64,000 nt of DNA from Hoeflea phototrophica DFL-43 (GCF_000154705.2 NZ_CM002917.1:2791659-2855658); one strand, 5' to 3'. Positions 1 to 8,634 are shown, counted from the stretch's first letter. Notes: generated by a model from the sequence alone, not told the origin. Numbers and translations: made by a program.

Positions 1-785
1 GAGAAATGGCGCCGGCCCCCGTGCGGCGTAAAGCCCCTGCCATCCCCATCCCTTGTTTTACCGGGCTGCGCCCCCCGGCCCGGTGTGCCTTTGCCCGTGG
101 CAAGGCCCGGAACAAGGGGTTACGACCGGTGAGGGCGGTGGCCCAAGGGTTCAACCTTTCGCCGGGGCGGGGGGGTAAATCTACGGGTTGGTTCATGATT
201 CGAGCAACTCCCGCCGGGCCCCGAGCCAACGGTTTGCCTTACTCGTGCCTTAACGCCCAGCGGCGCAAAGTCGGCCTCGGCGTGAAAGACCCCTGTCCGT
301 AGCCCCGACAACGGGGGAATTGGGGAGGGTAGTTGGCATCCCCCCATCACCCTGATTCATCGTTACCTCAAAGGGGAGGGGGCGTGTAATTGTGCCGGGC
401 ATTCCGGAGTAGTTACGTAGACGCCAGACCTATATGGTTTATTGGCACATGCAGCAATGCGCAGGCAACGTATCTGCGACCGGCCGGCCTCGGGGAGTCC
501 GAACACCGGGATGCGCCTGCTGTCCCCCCACTGCGCCGTCCCGGGCGCGTGCATGGACTCAGCCGACGCCAGTCTCTCTGGCTGGCACATGCGACCTCAC
601 CCTTGCGTTCGTGCGATTGCAGATACATTCCGGTCCCATACGGTATCGCTCCCCGCCCATCGGCACGATCTGCCGCAGATCCATTATCTCCCGGGCAACC
701 CCGAGAACCACCCCCGGCGACGGCTGGATGCCGCCGCCTTCAATTCCGTGAAAATCTCACGAAGCGGGCTTTGCCAACCGGTCCT
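1..785. other. Gene-free stretch of unknown nature
   Basis: I find no convincing gene here. The open frames on both strands are short, overlap one another, are rich in Pro, Arg, Gly and Cys, and match no family I know. The stretch has long G and C runs (for example around 165-176 and 370-384). It does not resemble rRNA, tRNA, tmRNA or RNase P RNA. It may be a decayed gene, a non-coding element or the edge of a mobile element; the sequence alone does not decide. Confidence 0.5.
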
Positions 786-790
786 TGATT

Positions 791-1429
791 TCAGTTGACC
801 AGCCTGGCCGCCGCATGCCGGGCATGGTCGGCAACACCGGGATCCTTGGTGATGAGGGCAGCGACGATGGCTCCGTCGATCAACAGCGCCAACTCATGGG
901 TCAGTCCCTCGGGATCGTCCGGGCGGACGTCCCTGGCCAGTTCGCCGATCTTGTCGAGCACGATTTTCTTGTGCTTCATCGTGATCAGACGGATCTTGTC
1001 GTCTTCCTTGTCATGCTCGCCCACAGCGTTGATGAACGGACAGCCATAGAAGTTTTCTTCGCGGAACCAGGACTTCAAGACATTGAAGACATGCAGCACC
1101 TTTTTCTCCGACGGACCGTCAAAGGCGTCTATCTCGTCGGAAAACCATTGCCGCCAGGTGCTGCCTTCGCGCTCAAGCACCGCCTCGATCAGCCCTTCCT
1201 TTGAACCATAAGCCTTGTAGAGCGTCGTTTTGGCGGTGCCTGCTGCCTCCACAATGCTGTCCACACCGGTCGCGTTGATCCCGTGCCGACAGAACAGATC
1301 ACACGCCGCAAGCAGCAGCCGTTCGCGCGCCGACCCCGGATGGCTTGGAATGTTTCGGATTGCCTGGTTCACGATATCAACCACCTTGTTCACAATAGAC
1401 CAATCATACAGACCGTTAGGTTTTTTCAT
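791..1429 (-). CDS. TetR/AcrR family transcriptional regulator
   Basis: A 212-residue one-domain repressor type. An N-terminal helix-turn-helix is readable as the segment with AATGVDSIVEAAG followed by KTTLYKAYGSKEGL, the usual TetR recognition helix. The C-terminal all-helical part is the ligand and dimer domain. An in-frame extension upstream to 1561 exists, but it lacks TetR features and is Cys-rich, so I start at the ATG at 1429. It is divergent from the ABC operon starting at 1688, with a 258-bp shared control region, so it may regulate itself or that operon. The ligand cannot be told. Confidence 0.85.
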   Translation of the reverse strand: MKKPNGLYDWSIVNKVVDIVNQAIRNIPSHPGSARERLLLAACDLFCRHGINATGVDSIVEAAGTAKTTLYKAYGSKEGLIEAVLEREGSTWRQWFSDEIDAFDGPSEKKVLHVFNVLKSWFREENFYGCPFINAVGEHDKEDDKIRLITMKHKKIVLDKIGELARDVRPDDPEGLTHELALLIDGAIVAALITKDPGVADHARHAAARLVN

Positions 1430-1483
1430 ACCCAGTACGCTCCACGGGATCAACGCCGCTCCACATTTTCCTAGGTGAACCCC

Positions 1484-1493
1484 GTGTACACCC
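1484..1493. promoter_or_regulatory. Candidate TetR operator half (GTGTACAC)
   Basis: An 8-bp perfect palindrome GTGTACAC lies at 1484-1491. The 9-mer TGTACACCC (1485-1493) recurs in inverted form as GGGTGTACA at 1649-1657, next to the predicted transcription start of the divergent operon. Paired short palindromes between a TetR gene and a divergent operon would suit a TetR operator. This is inference from sequence symmetry only. Confidence 0.25.
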
Positions 1494-1628
1494 GTCCATT
1501 TTTTTGGCGGGAACATCCCGACAGGCCTGTTATTTCCGCAGCGCACACAGGTAGCCGGCAACTCGATGAATCGGCGGTAGAAGCTCTAAGCATATGTAAT
1601 TTATAACCAATAATGCCATAGATTCAGT

Positions 1629-1645
1629 TTGGCACGGTAGATGCA
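1629..1645 (+). promoter_or_regulatory. Sigma-54 (RpoN) -24/-12 promoter
   Basis: TTGGCACGGTAGATGCA matches the RpoN consensus closely: TTGGCACG at -24, then GC at -12 with exactly ten bases between the invariant GG (1631-1632) and GC (1643-1644). It predicts a start near 1656, about 30 bases before the ABC ATPase start codon at 1688. A sigma-54 activator gene lies in the same locus (8635-10506). High-confidence motif; activity is not shown by the sequence. Confidence 0.85.
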
Positions 1646-1687
1646 TAGGGGTGTACAGAACAGTTTGTTTGAACCCTGGAGCCGTAC

Positions 1688-2533
1688 ATGCCCGCTGCAC
1701 ATCTTTCTGTCGACGGCATTTCCCACACCTACAAGCGGGGACAGGTGCGGGCTTTGGACAATCTGAATTTCCAGGTGGAGCCCGGCGAGGCGCTGGCGCT
1801 GGTCGGCAGATCCGGTTGCGGCAAATCCACCCTGTTGCACATCATGGCCGGCCTGATGACACCGACGTCGGGCAAGACCCTGATCGATGGCCGCACGGTC
1901 TCGGGCCCCTCTCCCAACTGGGTGATGATGTTTCAGAAGCCGTCGCTTTATCCCTGGATGACGGTCGCGCAGAATGTTGCGCTTGGCCTCAAATTCACCG
2001 GACGGACCGCGGAGATTGCAAAGCGCGTTCCCGAAATGCTCGAACTGGTGGAGCTGGCCGATTATGCCGACCGTAATGTTCAGGATCTCTCAGGCGGCCA
2101 GCAGCAGCGGGTAGCCCTCGCCCGCTCACTCGCGCCGAAGCCGGAAGTGCTGTTTCTCGACGAACCCTTCTCGGCCCTCGATGCCTTCACCCGCAACAAC
2201 CTTCAGCGCGACGTCCGCCGCATCGCCAAGGAGCTGGACATCACGCTTGTCCTGGTCACGCACGACCTCTCCGAGGCCATCATCATGGCCGAACGCGCTG
2301 TCGTGCTGAGCGCCAACCCGGGCCAGATCAGTGACATCATCGAGATCGACCTGGACAATCGCGACGATCTGCGCACGCCGGAATATGTGGCGGCACGCAC
2401 CAGGCTGACCAAAGCCTATGAGAAAGCCGCTGGCCTCGATTTCGAAGCCAGGCACGTCAACGCTTCAATGCCCTCATCACATGCCGACAAAAACATGAAA
2501 CCGGCTGCCGCGGACCGCGCGGCTGTCCTCTGA
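1688..2533 (+). CDS. ABC transporter ATP-binding protein, nitrate/sulfonate/taurine type
   Basis: First gene of operon 1. The 281 residues carry Walker A GRSGCGKST (residues 40-48), the ABC signature LSGGQ (134-138) and Walker B ending LFLDEP (155-160), followed by the D-loop Ser-Ala-Leu-Asp. It is the energy-coupling subunit of an SsuB/TauB/NrtD-like importer and should work with the binding protein at 2561 and the permease at 3820. The C-terminal tail after about residue 240 is longer than usual and low in conservation. Substrate class is inferred from the family and the cyanase operon nearby. The sigma-54 promoter at 1629-1645 lies directly upstream. Confidence 0.9.
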   Translation: MPAAHLSVDGISHTYKRGQVRALDNLNFQVEPGEALALVGRSGCGKSTLLHIMAGLMTPTSGKTLIDGRTVSGPSPNWVMMFQKPSLYPWMTVAQNVALGLKFTGRTAEIAKRVPEMLELVELADYADRNVQDLSGGQQQRVALARSLAPKPEVLFLDEPFSALDAFTRNNLQRDVRRIAKELDITLVLVTHDLSEAIIMAERAVVLSANPGQISDIIEIDLDNRDDLRTPEYVAARTRLTKAYEKAAGLDFEARHVNASMPSSHADKNMKPAAADRAAVL

Positions 2534-2560
2534 TCAATGCCAACAGGGAAGGCCAGAACA

Positions 2561-3823
2561 ATGACCGACAATGTGCCAGCAAAATCCGGGTCTCAGGATT
2601 GGGACGACGAGTACTTTTCCACTGATTTCACCCGTCGCCAGACGCTCGACATGTTTGCCGCCGGCGGCCTCATGGCAGCCCTTGGCCCCCTGATCGGCGC
2701 CATGAGTTCGCCCGCCTTCGCATCAACCGACGATGAGGTCGTGCGCATTGGCTATCTACCGATCACCGACGCCACCGCCCTGCTTGTTGCCCACGGCATG
2801 GGCTACTTCGAGGAGGAAGGCCTCAAGGCCGAGCGCCCGACACTGATCCGTGGCTGGTCGCCGCTGGTTGAAGGCTTCGTGGCAGGCAAGTTCAACCTCG
2901 TCCACTTCCTCAAGCCGATCCCGGTCTGGATGCGCTACAACAACAACATCCCGGTCAAACTGATGGCCTGGGCGCACACCAACGGCTCCGGCCTGGTTGT
3001 CGGCGGCCACACGGACATCACCGATTTCAGCCAGCTCGGCGGCAAACAGGTGGCAGTCCCGTTCTGGTACTCGATGCACAACATCGTGCTGCAATATGCG
3101 CTGCGCCAGTCCGGTGTCAAAGCCGTCATCAAGAGCCAGGGCGAGCCGATTGCTGCTGACGAATGCAATCTGCAGATCCTGCCGCCGCCGGAAATGCCGG
3201 CCGCGCTCGCCAGCCGCAAGATCGACGCCTACATCGTCGCCGAGCCCTTCAACGCCATGGGTGAAATCAAGGCGGGGGCACGGATGCTGCGCTTCACCGG
3301 CGACATCTGGAAGAACCATCCCTGCTGCGTGATCTGCATGCACGAACAGGCAACCACCGAAAAACAGGAGTGGACGCAAAAGGTGATGAACGCCGTGGTC
3401 AAGGCGCAGATTTACGCATCGCAAAACAAGGCCGAAGTCGCCCGCATGATGTCCAAGGATGGCGAAGGCTACCTGCCGATGCCCGCAGCCATCGTCGAAC
3501 GGGCCATGACCGACTACGAACAGGACCCGGACTACATCGAAAGCGGTGCAATCAAGCATGCCGCGGAATGGGGCAACGGGCGCATCGACTTCCAGCCCTG
3601 GCCCTACCCGTCGGCAACCAAACTGATTGTCGAGCAGATGAACAACACCCTTGTGGGCGGCGACACCACCTTCCTCAAGGATCTCGACCCGCAATTCGTC
3701 GCCGATGATCTGGTCAATTATGACTATGTCCGCAGGGCACTGGAAAAGTACCCGGAATGGATGAACGACCCTTCGGTCAATGCCGGCGATCCGTTCAACC
3801 GTGACGAGGTGCTGTCTCTGTGA
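2561..3823 (+). CDS. ABC substrate-binding protein, NrtA/CynA-like, Tat signal
   Basis: A 420-residue periplasmic binding protein of the NrtA/SsuA class. A twin-arginine signal is visible (RRQTLDMF at about 25-32, then a hydrophobic stretch ending in AFA), so it is probably exported folded. Family-like segments include PPPEMPAAL and an HPCC motif, both shared with the second binding protein at 10707 (PPPEM, HPCC), so the two are paralogs. I prefer the ATG at 2561, which has AGGGAAGG eight bases upstream, over the ATG at 2537. The ligand is probably a small anion such as nitrate, cyanate, thiocyanate or a sulfonate. Confidence 0.85.
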   Translation: MTDNVPAKSGSQDWDDEYFSTDFTRRQTLDMFAAGGLMAALGPLIGAMSSPAFASTDDEVVRIGYLPITDATALLVAHGMGYFEEEGLKAERPTLIRGWSPLVEGFVAGKFNLVHFLKPIPVWMRYNNNIPVKLMAWAHTNGSGLVVGGHTDITDFSQLGGKQVAVPFWYSMHNIVLQYALRQSGVKAVIKSQGEPIAADECNLQILPPPEMPAALASRKIDAYIVAEPFNAMGEIKAGARMLRFTGDIWKNHPCCVICMHEQATTEKQEWTQKVMNAVVKAQIYASQNKAEVARMMSKDGEGYLPMPAAIVERAMTDYEQDPDYIESGAIKHAAEWGNGRIDFQPWPYPSATKLIVEQMNNTLVGGDTTFLKDLDPQFVADDLVNYDYVRRALEKYPEWMNDPSVNAGDPFNRDEVLSL

Positions 3824-4656
3824 GCGTCGACGCGACCATGGTGCCGATAGAGCTGGAGCAGGCCGGTCAGACTGACCGGTCGGCTCAAATCAAGGCTGCT
3901 CGCAGCCTTGGTTATGCCCTTCTGGGGATGAGCCTTCTGCTCGCCTGCTGGTGGGTTGGCGGGTACATGATCCGCAACAATCCGGCAATGTCGGCCTTTG
4001 CCGACTTCGCACCAGGACCGGCCCTGACGCGGCTTGCCGAAATGGTCGCCTCGGGTGAAGCCTGGGCGATGACGCTGCCAAGCCTGGAGAGGATCATGCA
4101 CGGGATGCTGATCGCCATCGCGCTTGGCGTTCCTGTCGGCATCCTGATCGGCCGCTTCGGTTTCTTACGTGAGATCACCAACATTCCGTTCCAGTTCCTC
4201 AGGATGATCTCGCCGCTTTCCTGGATGCCGATTGCCGTCATGGCTTTTGCCACCTGGGACGGCGCCATCGTCTTCCTGATTGCGGTTGCGGCGGTCTGGC
4301 CGATCCTGTTTTCCACCGCGGCGGGGTTGCGGCGGGTGGAGCCGGACTGGTTCAAGGTCGCCCGAAATCTGGGGGCGCGGCCCTGGCACATGCTGTTCAC
4401 CATCATCCTGCCGGCGATCTCTCAGGACATCCTGACAGGGATCCGCCTGGCGCTCGGAGTGGCCTGGATCGTGCTGGTTCCGGCTGAATATCTCGGCATC
4501 ACTTCGGGCCTCGGCTACGCCATCAACGACGCCCGCGACACGCTCGAATATGACCGGCTGGCAGCCACTGTGGTCATCATCGGGGTCATCGGATTCACAC
4601 TCGATTTCATCTGTCAGCAGGTGATCTCGAAACTCAGTTGGCACCGCAACGATTAG
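3820..4656 (+). CDS. ABC transporter permease, SsuC/NrtB type
   Basis: A 278-residue inner-membrane permease with about six hydrophobic segments. It carries the BPD_transp_1 pattern (ISPLSWMPIAVMAF and, later, the EAA-like region around AARNLGAR-type residues before ILPAISQDILTGIRLALG). The GTG start overlaps the stop of the binding-protein gene in a GTGA junction, so translation is coupled. It pairs with the ATPase at 1688. An alternative ATG lies at 3838. Confidence 0.88.
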   Translation: MSVDATMVPIELEQAGQTDRSAQIKAARSLGYALLGMSLLLACWWVGGYMIRNNPAMSAFADFAPGPALTRLAEMVASGEAWAMTLPSLERIMHGMLIAIALGVPVGILIGRFGFLREITNIPFQFLRMISPLSWMPIAVMAFATWDGAIVFLIAVAAVWPILFSTAAGLRRVEPDWFKVARNLGARPWHMLFTIILPAISQDILTGIRLALGVAWIVLVPAEYLGITSGLGYAINDARDTLEYDRLAATVVIIGVIGFTLDFICQQVISKLSWHRND

Positions 4657-4700
4657 GCGGGCCACCAACCGTGTTCAAACACACAGAGGAGTAAAAAACC

Positions 4701-5237
4701 ATGTCTCAACCTGCAACCGCACTGACCGGCTGCCTTGCACCCATCTCAAAGGATGGTCTCGATGACCTGATTGCGAAGGGCAAGGCCGATCCAAAGGCCG
4801 TCAAGACACTCAAGTGCAAGACCGTGGCCGAAGGGCGCTTTCGCCACGCCAACTACATTCGCAATCTCGAGCCCTACATCGTCGATGAACCGCCTGGCCT
4901 GCTCGGTGACGACACCGCTCCCAATCCGTCGGAAGCCTCGCTCGCAGCCCTTGGCTCCTGTGTCGCTGTCGGCCTGCATGCCAATGCAGTCGCACGCGGC
5001 ATCCAGGTCTTCAAGCTGGAAGTGGAGCTTGAAGGTGATTTGAACATCACCGCTGTCTGGGGCACCGGCGACACCTCGGAAAAGCCCGTCGGCTTCACCG
5101 ATGTGCGCATCAAGGTGGATATGGAAGGCGATTGCCCAAAGGAAGAGATCGACGCGCTGGTCCAGCATGTCATCCAGTGGTCGCCCGTGTTCAACACCTT
5201 CTCGCGCCCCGTCAACATGGTTGCAGAAACGATGTGA
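4701..5237 (+). CDS. OsmC/Ohr family protein
   Basis: A 178-residue OsmC-fold protein. The conserved Cys in the ALGSC motif (Cys87) and a second Cys in GDCPKEE (Cys145) fit the redox pair that OsmC/Ohr thiol peroxidases use on hydroperoxides; some relatives handle persulfides. The strong Shine-Dalgarno AGAGGAG lies upstream of the ATG. Sitting in an operon with a rhodanese and two flavoproteins, it may protect against reactive sulfur or peroxide by-products. That role is inference. Confidence 0.85.
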   Translation: MSQPATALTGCLAPISKDGLDDLIAKGKADPKAVKTLKCKTVAEGRFRHANYIRNLEPYIVDEPPGLLGDDTAPNPSEASLAALGSCVAVGLHANAVARGIQVFKLEVELEGDLNITAVWGTGDTSEKPVGFTDVRIKVDMEGDCPKEEIDALVQHVIQWSPVFNTFSRPVNMVAETM

Positions 5238-5243
5238 TGAGCA

Positions 5244-5277
5244 GGGGCTGCGCCGCTGATCCTGGCGGCGCGGCCCC
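5244..5277 (+). other. Intercistronic GC-rich hairpin
   Basis: GGGGC-TGCGCCGC pairs with GCGGCGCG-GCCCC around a short loop. There is no T-run, so it is not a classical terminator. It is more likely an mRNA-stabilising or processing hairpin between the OsmC gene and the flavoprotein gene. Confidence 0.6.
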
Positions 5278-5329
5278 GCTTCAATGCCAAGCCACCGGCC
5301 CAAACATACCAAGCCAAAGGAGAGTGCAG

Positions 5330-6439
5330 ATGAACATTGCGCCACCCATGACTGCGGTAAATTTCGAAGAGATCGAGCGGATCTCCGGCTCCACGCTTGC
5401 CGGCCTTGTCCGCAAGATCGACGAGGAGCGGATCTACCCCGAGGAGGTCATGCGCGCCTATGGCGAGGCAGGCGCTTACACCAGCCATCTGAGCGGCCCT
5501 GCATCAAGCGTCGATCTGAGCCAGGCGATCCTGTCGATGGCGCGGGCTGCAGAGGAGTGCATGTCGACGGCGTTTTGTGTTTGGTGTCAGGATACGCTCG
5601 GCTGGTACATCGCCTCATCCGACAATGACTATCTCAAGACCCACGTGCTTCCCAAGGTGGCCAAGGGCTCGTCGCTCGGCGGCACCGGCATGTCCAACCC
5701 GATGAAAGCCATCGGCGACATCGAACCGATGAAACTCAAGGGCGTCCGCGTGGATGGCGGCTACAAGGTCAAGGGGATCCTGCCCTGGGTCTCCAATCTT
5801 CTCGAAGACGGCTATTTCGGCACCATGTTTCATGTCGACGTCGACGGCGAGGACAAACCCAAGCGCGTCATGACCATCATTCATGCGGCATGGGAGGGCG
5901 TGAAGCTAAGGCTCGACCACGACTTCGTCGCCATGGGCGGAACCGCCACCTGCAATGTCCAGATGCGCGATGTGTTTGTGCCCGATGAGTTCGTCCTCGC
6001 CGATCCAGCCGACGCGTTTGTGAAGAAGATGCGCCCGGGCTTCGTGCTCATGCAATGCGGCATGGCCGCAGGCATCATCAAGAACTGCATCGAACTGATG
6101 GAGCAGGTCCGAGGCCCCCTGGGCCACGTCAACTGCTTCCTGGAAAAGCAGCCCGAGGACATTCGCGCCGACTATGACGCCTTGTTGGCGGACATCATGA
6201 ACTTGGCCAAAACGCCCTACGACACGTCCAACGCCTACTTCAAGCGGGTGCTTGAAGCGCGATTGAAAGGCGGTGAACTGGCGGTCGAAGCCGCTCATTT
6301 CGCGCAACTTCATTGCGGCGCGCGCGGCTATGTCTCCACCGGCGCGGCGCAGCGGCGGCTGCGCGAAGCCTATTTCGTCGCCATCGTCACGCCGGCCACC
6401 AAGCATCTGCGCAAACTGATTTCAGAATTGGAGGAGTAA
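5330..6439 (+). CDS. Acyl-CoA-dehydrogenase-fold flavoprotein, possibly a monooxygenase
   Basis: A 369-residue protein of the acyl-CoA dehydrogenase superfamily (N-terminal helical, middle beta and C-terminal helical domains recognisable). The usual C-terminal catalytic YEG motif is absent; the equivalent stretch reads REAYFVAIVTPATKHL. That pattern is typical of flavin-dependent monooxygenases of this fold (DszC, SfnC, HpaB-like) rather than true dehydrogenases. The ATG at 5330 has AAAGGAGAG upstream; an open frame back to 5132 overlaps the OsmC gene and is not used. With the reductase at 7419 it could form a two-component oxygenase. The substrate is unknown. Confidence 0.75.
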   Translation: MNIAPPMTAVNFEEIERISGSTLAGLVRKIDEERIYPEEVMRAYGEAGAYTSHLSGPASSVDLSQAILSMARAAEECMSTAFCVWCQDTLGWYIASSDNDYLKTHVLPKVAKGSSLGGTGMSNPMKAIGDIEPMKLKGVRVDGGYKVKGILPWVSNLLEDGYFGTMFHVDVDGEDKPKRVMTIIHAAWEGVKLRLDHDFVAMGGTATCNVQMRDVFVPDEFVLADPADAFVKKMRPGFVLMQCGMAAGIIKNCIELMEQVRGPLGHVNCFLEKQPEDIRADYDALLADIMNLAKTPYDTSNAYFKRVLEARLKGGELAVEAAHFAQLHCGARGYVSTGAAQRRLREAYFVAIVTPATKHLRKLISELEE

Positions 6440-6501
6440 ACCGGCTTCCCGGCAACGATCCGGAAAGCCTCAACACCAACCAACCCCAGAGAGGTCTTGC
6501 C

Positions 6502-7353
6502 ATGAATTCTGCTCTTGTGACACCAGCTGAACTCCAGATGATGATTGATGCAAAGCAGGCAGTGATCATCGACACTCGTGACCCAGAAAGCTTCGCCGCC
6601 GGCCACATCGCCGGAGCGGTCAACATGCATGACATCTTCACCTACCTCGCCACCTCCGATGCCAACGGAATGGGGGAACTGAAAGAGAAATTCGCAGCCG
6701 AATTTGCCGCCGCAGGCCTTGATGGCGCCAAGACCGCCGTCATTTACGAAGCCTCGATGGCCAGCGGGTTTGGCCAGTCCTGCCGCGGCTATTTTCTCCT
6801 GTCCTTCCTGGGCTACCCGAATGTGAAGGTCATGCATGGCGGCTTTGCCGCATGGCTTGCGGCCGGAATGCCTGTTACCACCGACACAAGCGCACCTCAG
6901 CCTGGTGGCTTCGAAATCGATCCCGCGGCCGCATCCATCATGATGGATGCGGAGGATATGAAAGCGGCAATGGCCGATGAGAAAGCCGTCATCCTCGACG
7001 TGCGTGACATCGACGAATGGATCGCGGAATCCTCATCTCCCTATGGCAAGGATTTTTGTCCGCGCAAGGGACGGATACCGGGCGCGGTCTGGATCGAATG
7101 GTACCGCATGATGAAACCCACCGCCGAAGGGCCGATGATGAAGTCGAAAGCCGAAGTGCTGGCCGAATGCGCCACCGTGGGCATCACCGCGGAGACACCG
7201 GTGAAGCTTTATTGCTTCAAGGGCGCGCGGGCTTCCAACACCTTCCTCGCCCTCAAGGAGGCCGGCATCAAGGATGTCGCGATCTATTTCGGGTCCTGGA
7301 ACGAATGGTCCCGCGATCCCTCCTTGCCAATCGAGGAAGGCCTGCCGTACTAA
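6502..7353 (+). CDS. Two-domain rhodanese (sulfurtransferase)
   Basis: A 283-residue tandem rhodanese of thiosulfate/mercaptopyruvate sulfurtransferase type. The C-terminal domain (about 140-283) has the active-site loop CFKGAR with Cys238. In the N-terminal domain (about 5-125) the equivalent loop has Glu83 in place of Cys (IYEASMASG), so that half is structural. It moves sulfane sulfur to a thiophilic acceptor such as cyanide or a protein thiol. The ATG at 6502 follows GAGAGG. Its presence with cyanase points to cyanide/thiocyanate chemistry, but this is inferred. Confidence 0.88.
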   Translation: MNSALVTPAELQMMIDAKQAVIIDTRDPESFAAGHIAGAVNMHDIFTYLATSDANGMGELKEKFAAEFAAAGLDGAKTAVIYEASMASGFGQSCRGYFLLSFLGYPNVKVMHGGFAAWLAAGMPVTTDTSAPQPGGFEIDPAAASIMMDAEDMKAAMADEKAVILDVRDIDEWIAESSSPYGKDFCPRKGRIPGAVWIEWYRMMKPTAEGPMMKSKAEVLAECATVGITAETPVKLYCFKGARASNTFLALKEAGIKDVAIYFGSWNEWSRDPSLPIEEGLPY

Positions 7354-7372
7354 CCAGAATCAACCAAGCCAC

Positions 7373-7397
7373 GCGCGGGGGACGACAGCCCCCGCGC
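7373..7397 (+). other. Intercistronic hairpin
   Basis: A perfect 9-bp stem, GCGCGGGGG and CCCCCGCGC, around the 7-base loop ACGACAG, lies between the rhodanese and oxidoreductase genes. No T-tract follows, so a stabilising or processing hairpin is more likely than a terminator. Confidence 0.65.
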
Positions 7398-7418
7398 CAG
7401 ACAGGATAACGGACACTC

Positions 7419-8594
7419 ATGCCTTCTTCATTTGTCATCATCGGTGCGGGCCAGGCAGGCATCAAGGCTGCCGAGACGCTGCGCGCCAAGGGCTTTGATG
7501 GCACCATTACCCTGATCGGCGCCGAACATTGGCATCCCTACCAACGCCCGCCGCTGTCAAAAGCCTATCTGAAGGGTGAAATGAGTGAGGACCGGCTGCT
7601 GCTCAAGGCGCCCGACTGGATCAAGGGCGCGGGCATCGACACCCATCTGGGAAAGCGTGCGACCCGTCTTGATCCCGCCACCCGCACCATCACTCTCGAT
7701 GATGGCACCGAAGTTCCCTATGACAAGGTTCTCATTGCAACAGGCACTCACGCACGCTGGCTGCATCTGGACAGCGCAGACTTGCCAGGCGTTGAGACAC
7801 TGCGCGGGATCGATGACACAAGGCGCATCGGCGCCCGGCTCAAACAAGCGCACAATGTCGCGATCATCGGCGGCGGTTTCATCGGCATGGAGGTAGCGTC
7901 CGCCGTGCGTACCATGGGCAAGACGGTCAGCGTTGTCGAGGCGCAGGAGCGCATTCTAGCCCGGGTCGTCGCCCCGGAGGTGTCGGCCTATCTCGAAACC
8001 TTGCATTCAGAGCACGGCGTAAACCTGAGAACCGCCGTGGGCGTGGACGCAATTGTCGGCAACGGCCATGTGCAGTCAGTCGAATTGAGCGACGGCAGCG
8101 CGGTAGATGCCGATATCGTCCTCATCGCCGCCGGAGCCGAACCTACGATCGACCTCGCCTTCCATGCAGGTCTCGATCTGGCCCGTGGCATCATTGTCGA
8201 TAATGCCTGCAGAACCAGCGTGCCCCATATTTATGCGGCGGGTGACTGCACCGTGTTTCACTCCGCACGCTACGGCCGCCTGATCGGGCTCGAAAGCGTG
8301 CAGAACGCCTGTGACCAGGCAAAAGCCGCAGCAGCCTCCATGCTCGGCGAGCCTGTGGCCTATGATCCGGTTCCGTGGTTCTGGTCTGACCAATACGACA
8401 CCAAGCTGCAAATTGCCGGACTTTCCGCGGGCTATGACCGGATCGAAACCGTCGGCTCCATCCCGGAAGGCCGCTTCTCGATCCGATACTATGCGGGCGG
8501 AACTCTGCTGGCCGTCGATTCCATCAACGATCCGCGCGCCCACATGATGGCGCGGCGCGAGATTGCCGCCCAGCCTCCGGCGCTTGCCGCCTGA
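7419..8594 (+). CDS. NAD(P)H-dependent FAD oxidoreductase, ferredoxin/rubredoxin reductase type
   Basis: A 391-residue two-dinucleotide-fold flavoprotein. FAD motif GAGQAG at 9-14, substrate-side motif PYQRPPLSK near 40, NAD motif GGGFIG at 151-156, and the second FAD motif YAAGDCT near 270. The C-terminal part (WFWSDQYDTKLQIAG) is the reductase C-terminal domain. Relatives pass electrons from NADH to ferredoxins of oxygenases. It closes operon 1 and may feed the flavoprotein at 5330; no ferredoxin gene is adjacent. Confidence 0.88.
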   Translation: MPSSFVIIGAGQAGIKAAETLRAKGFDGTITLIGAEHWHPYQRPPLSKAYLKGEMSEDRLLLKAPDWIKGAGIDTHLGKRATRLDPATRTITLDDGTEVPYDKVLIATGTHARWLHLDSADLPGVETLRGIDDTRRIGARLKQAHNVAIIGGGFIGMEVASAVRTMGKTVSVVEAQERILARVVAPEVSAYLETLHSEHGVNLRTAVGVDAIVGNGHVQSVELSDGSAVDADIVLIAAGAEPTIDLAFHAGLDLARGIIVDNACRTSVPHIYAAGDCTVFHSARYGRLIGLESVQNACDQAKAAAASMLGEPVAYDPVPWFWSDQYDTKLQIAGLSAGYDRIETVGSIPEGRFSIRYYAGGTLLAVDSINDPRAHMMARREIAAQPPALAA

Positions 8595-8634
8595 GCCATC
8601 TCCGCCCTCGCGGTTGAGACCCCCATACAGACGC

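Noticed and set aside
443..602. Two TGGCACATGC repeats (443-452, 593-602) resembling sigma-54 -24 elements
   Set aside because: Neither has GC ten bases after the GG, so neither fits an RpoN promoter, and no gene follows on the plus strand.
1430..1561. N-terminal extension of the TetR gene
   Set aside because: Cys-rich, no similarity to TetR proteins, and it would lie within the divergent control region.
2537..2560. Upstream ATG for the first binding-protein gene
   Set aside because: The ATG at 2561 has a good Shine-Dalgarno sequence at the right distance; the one at 2537 does not.
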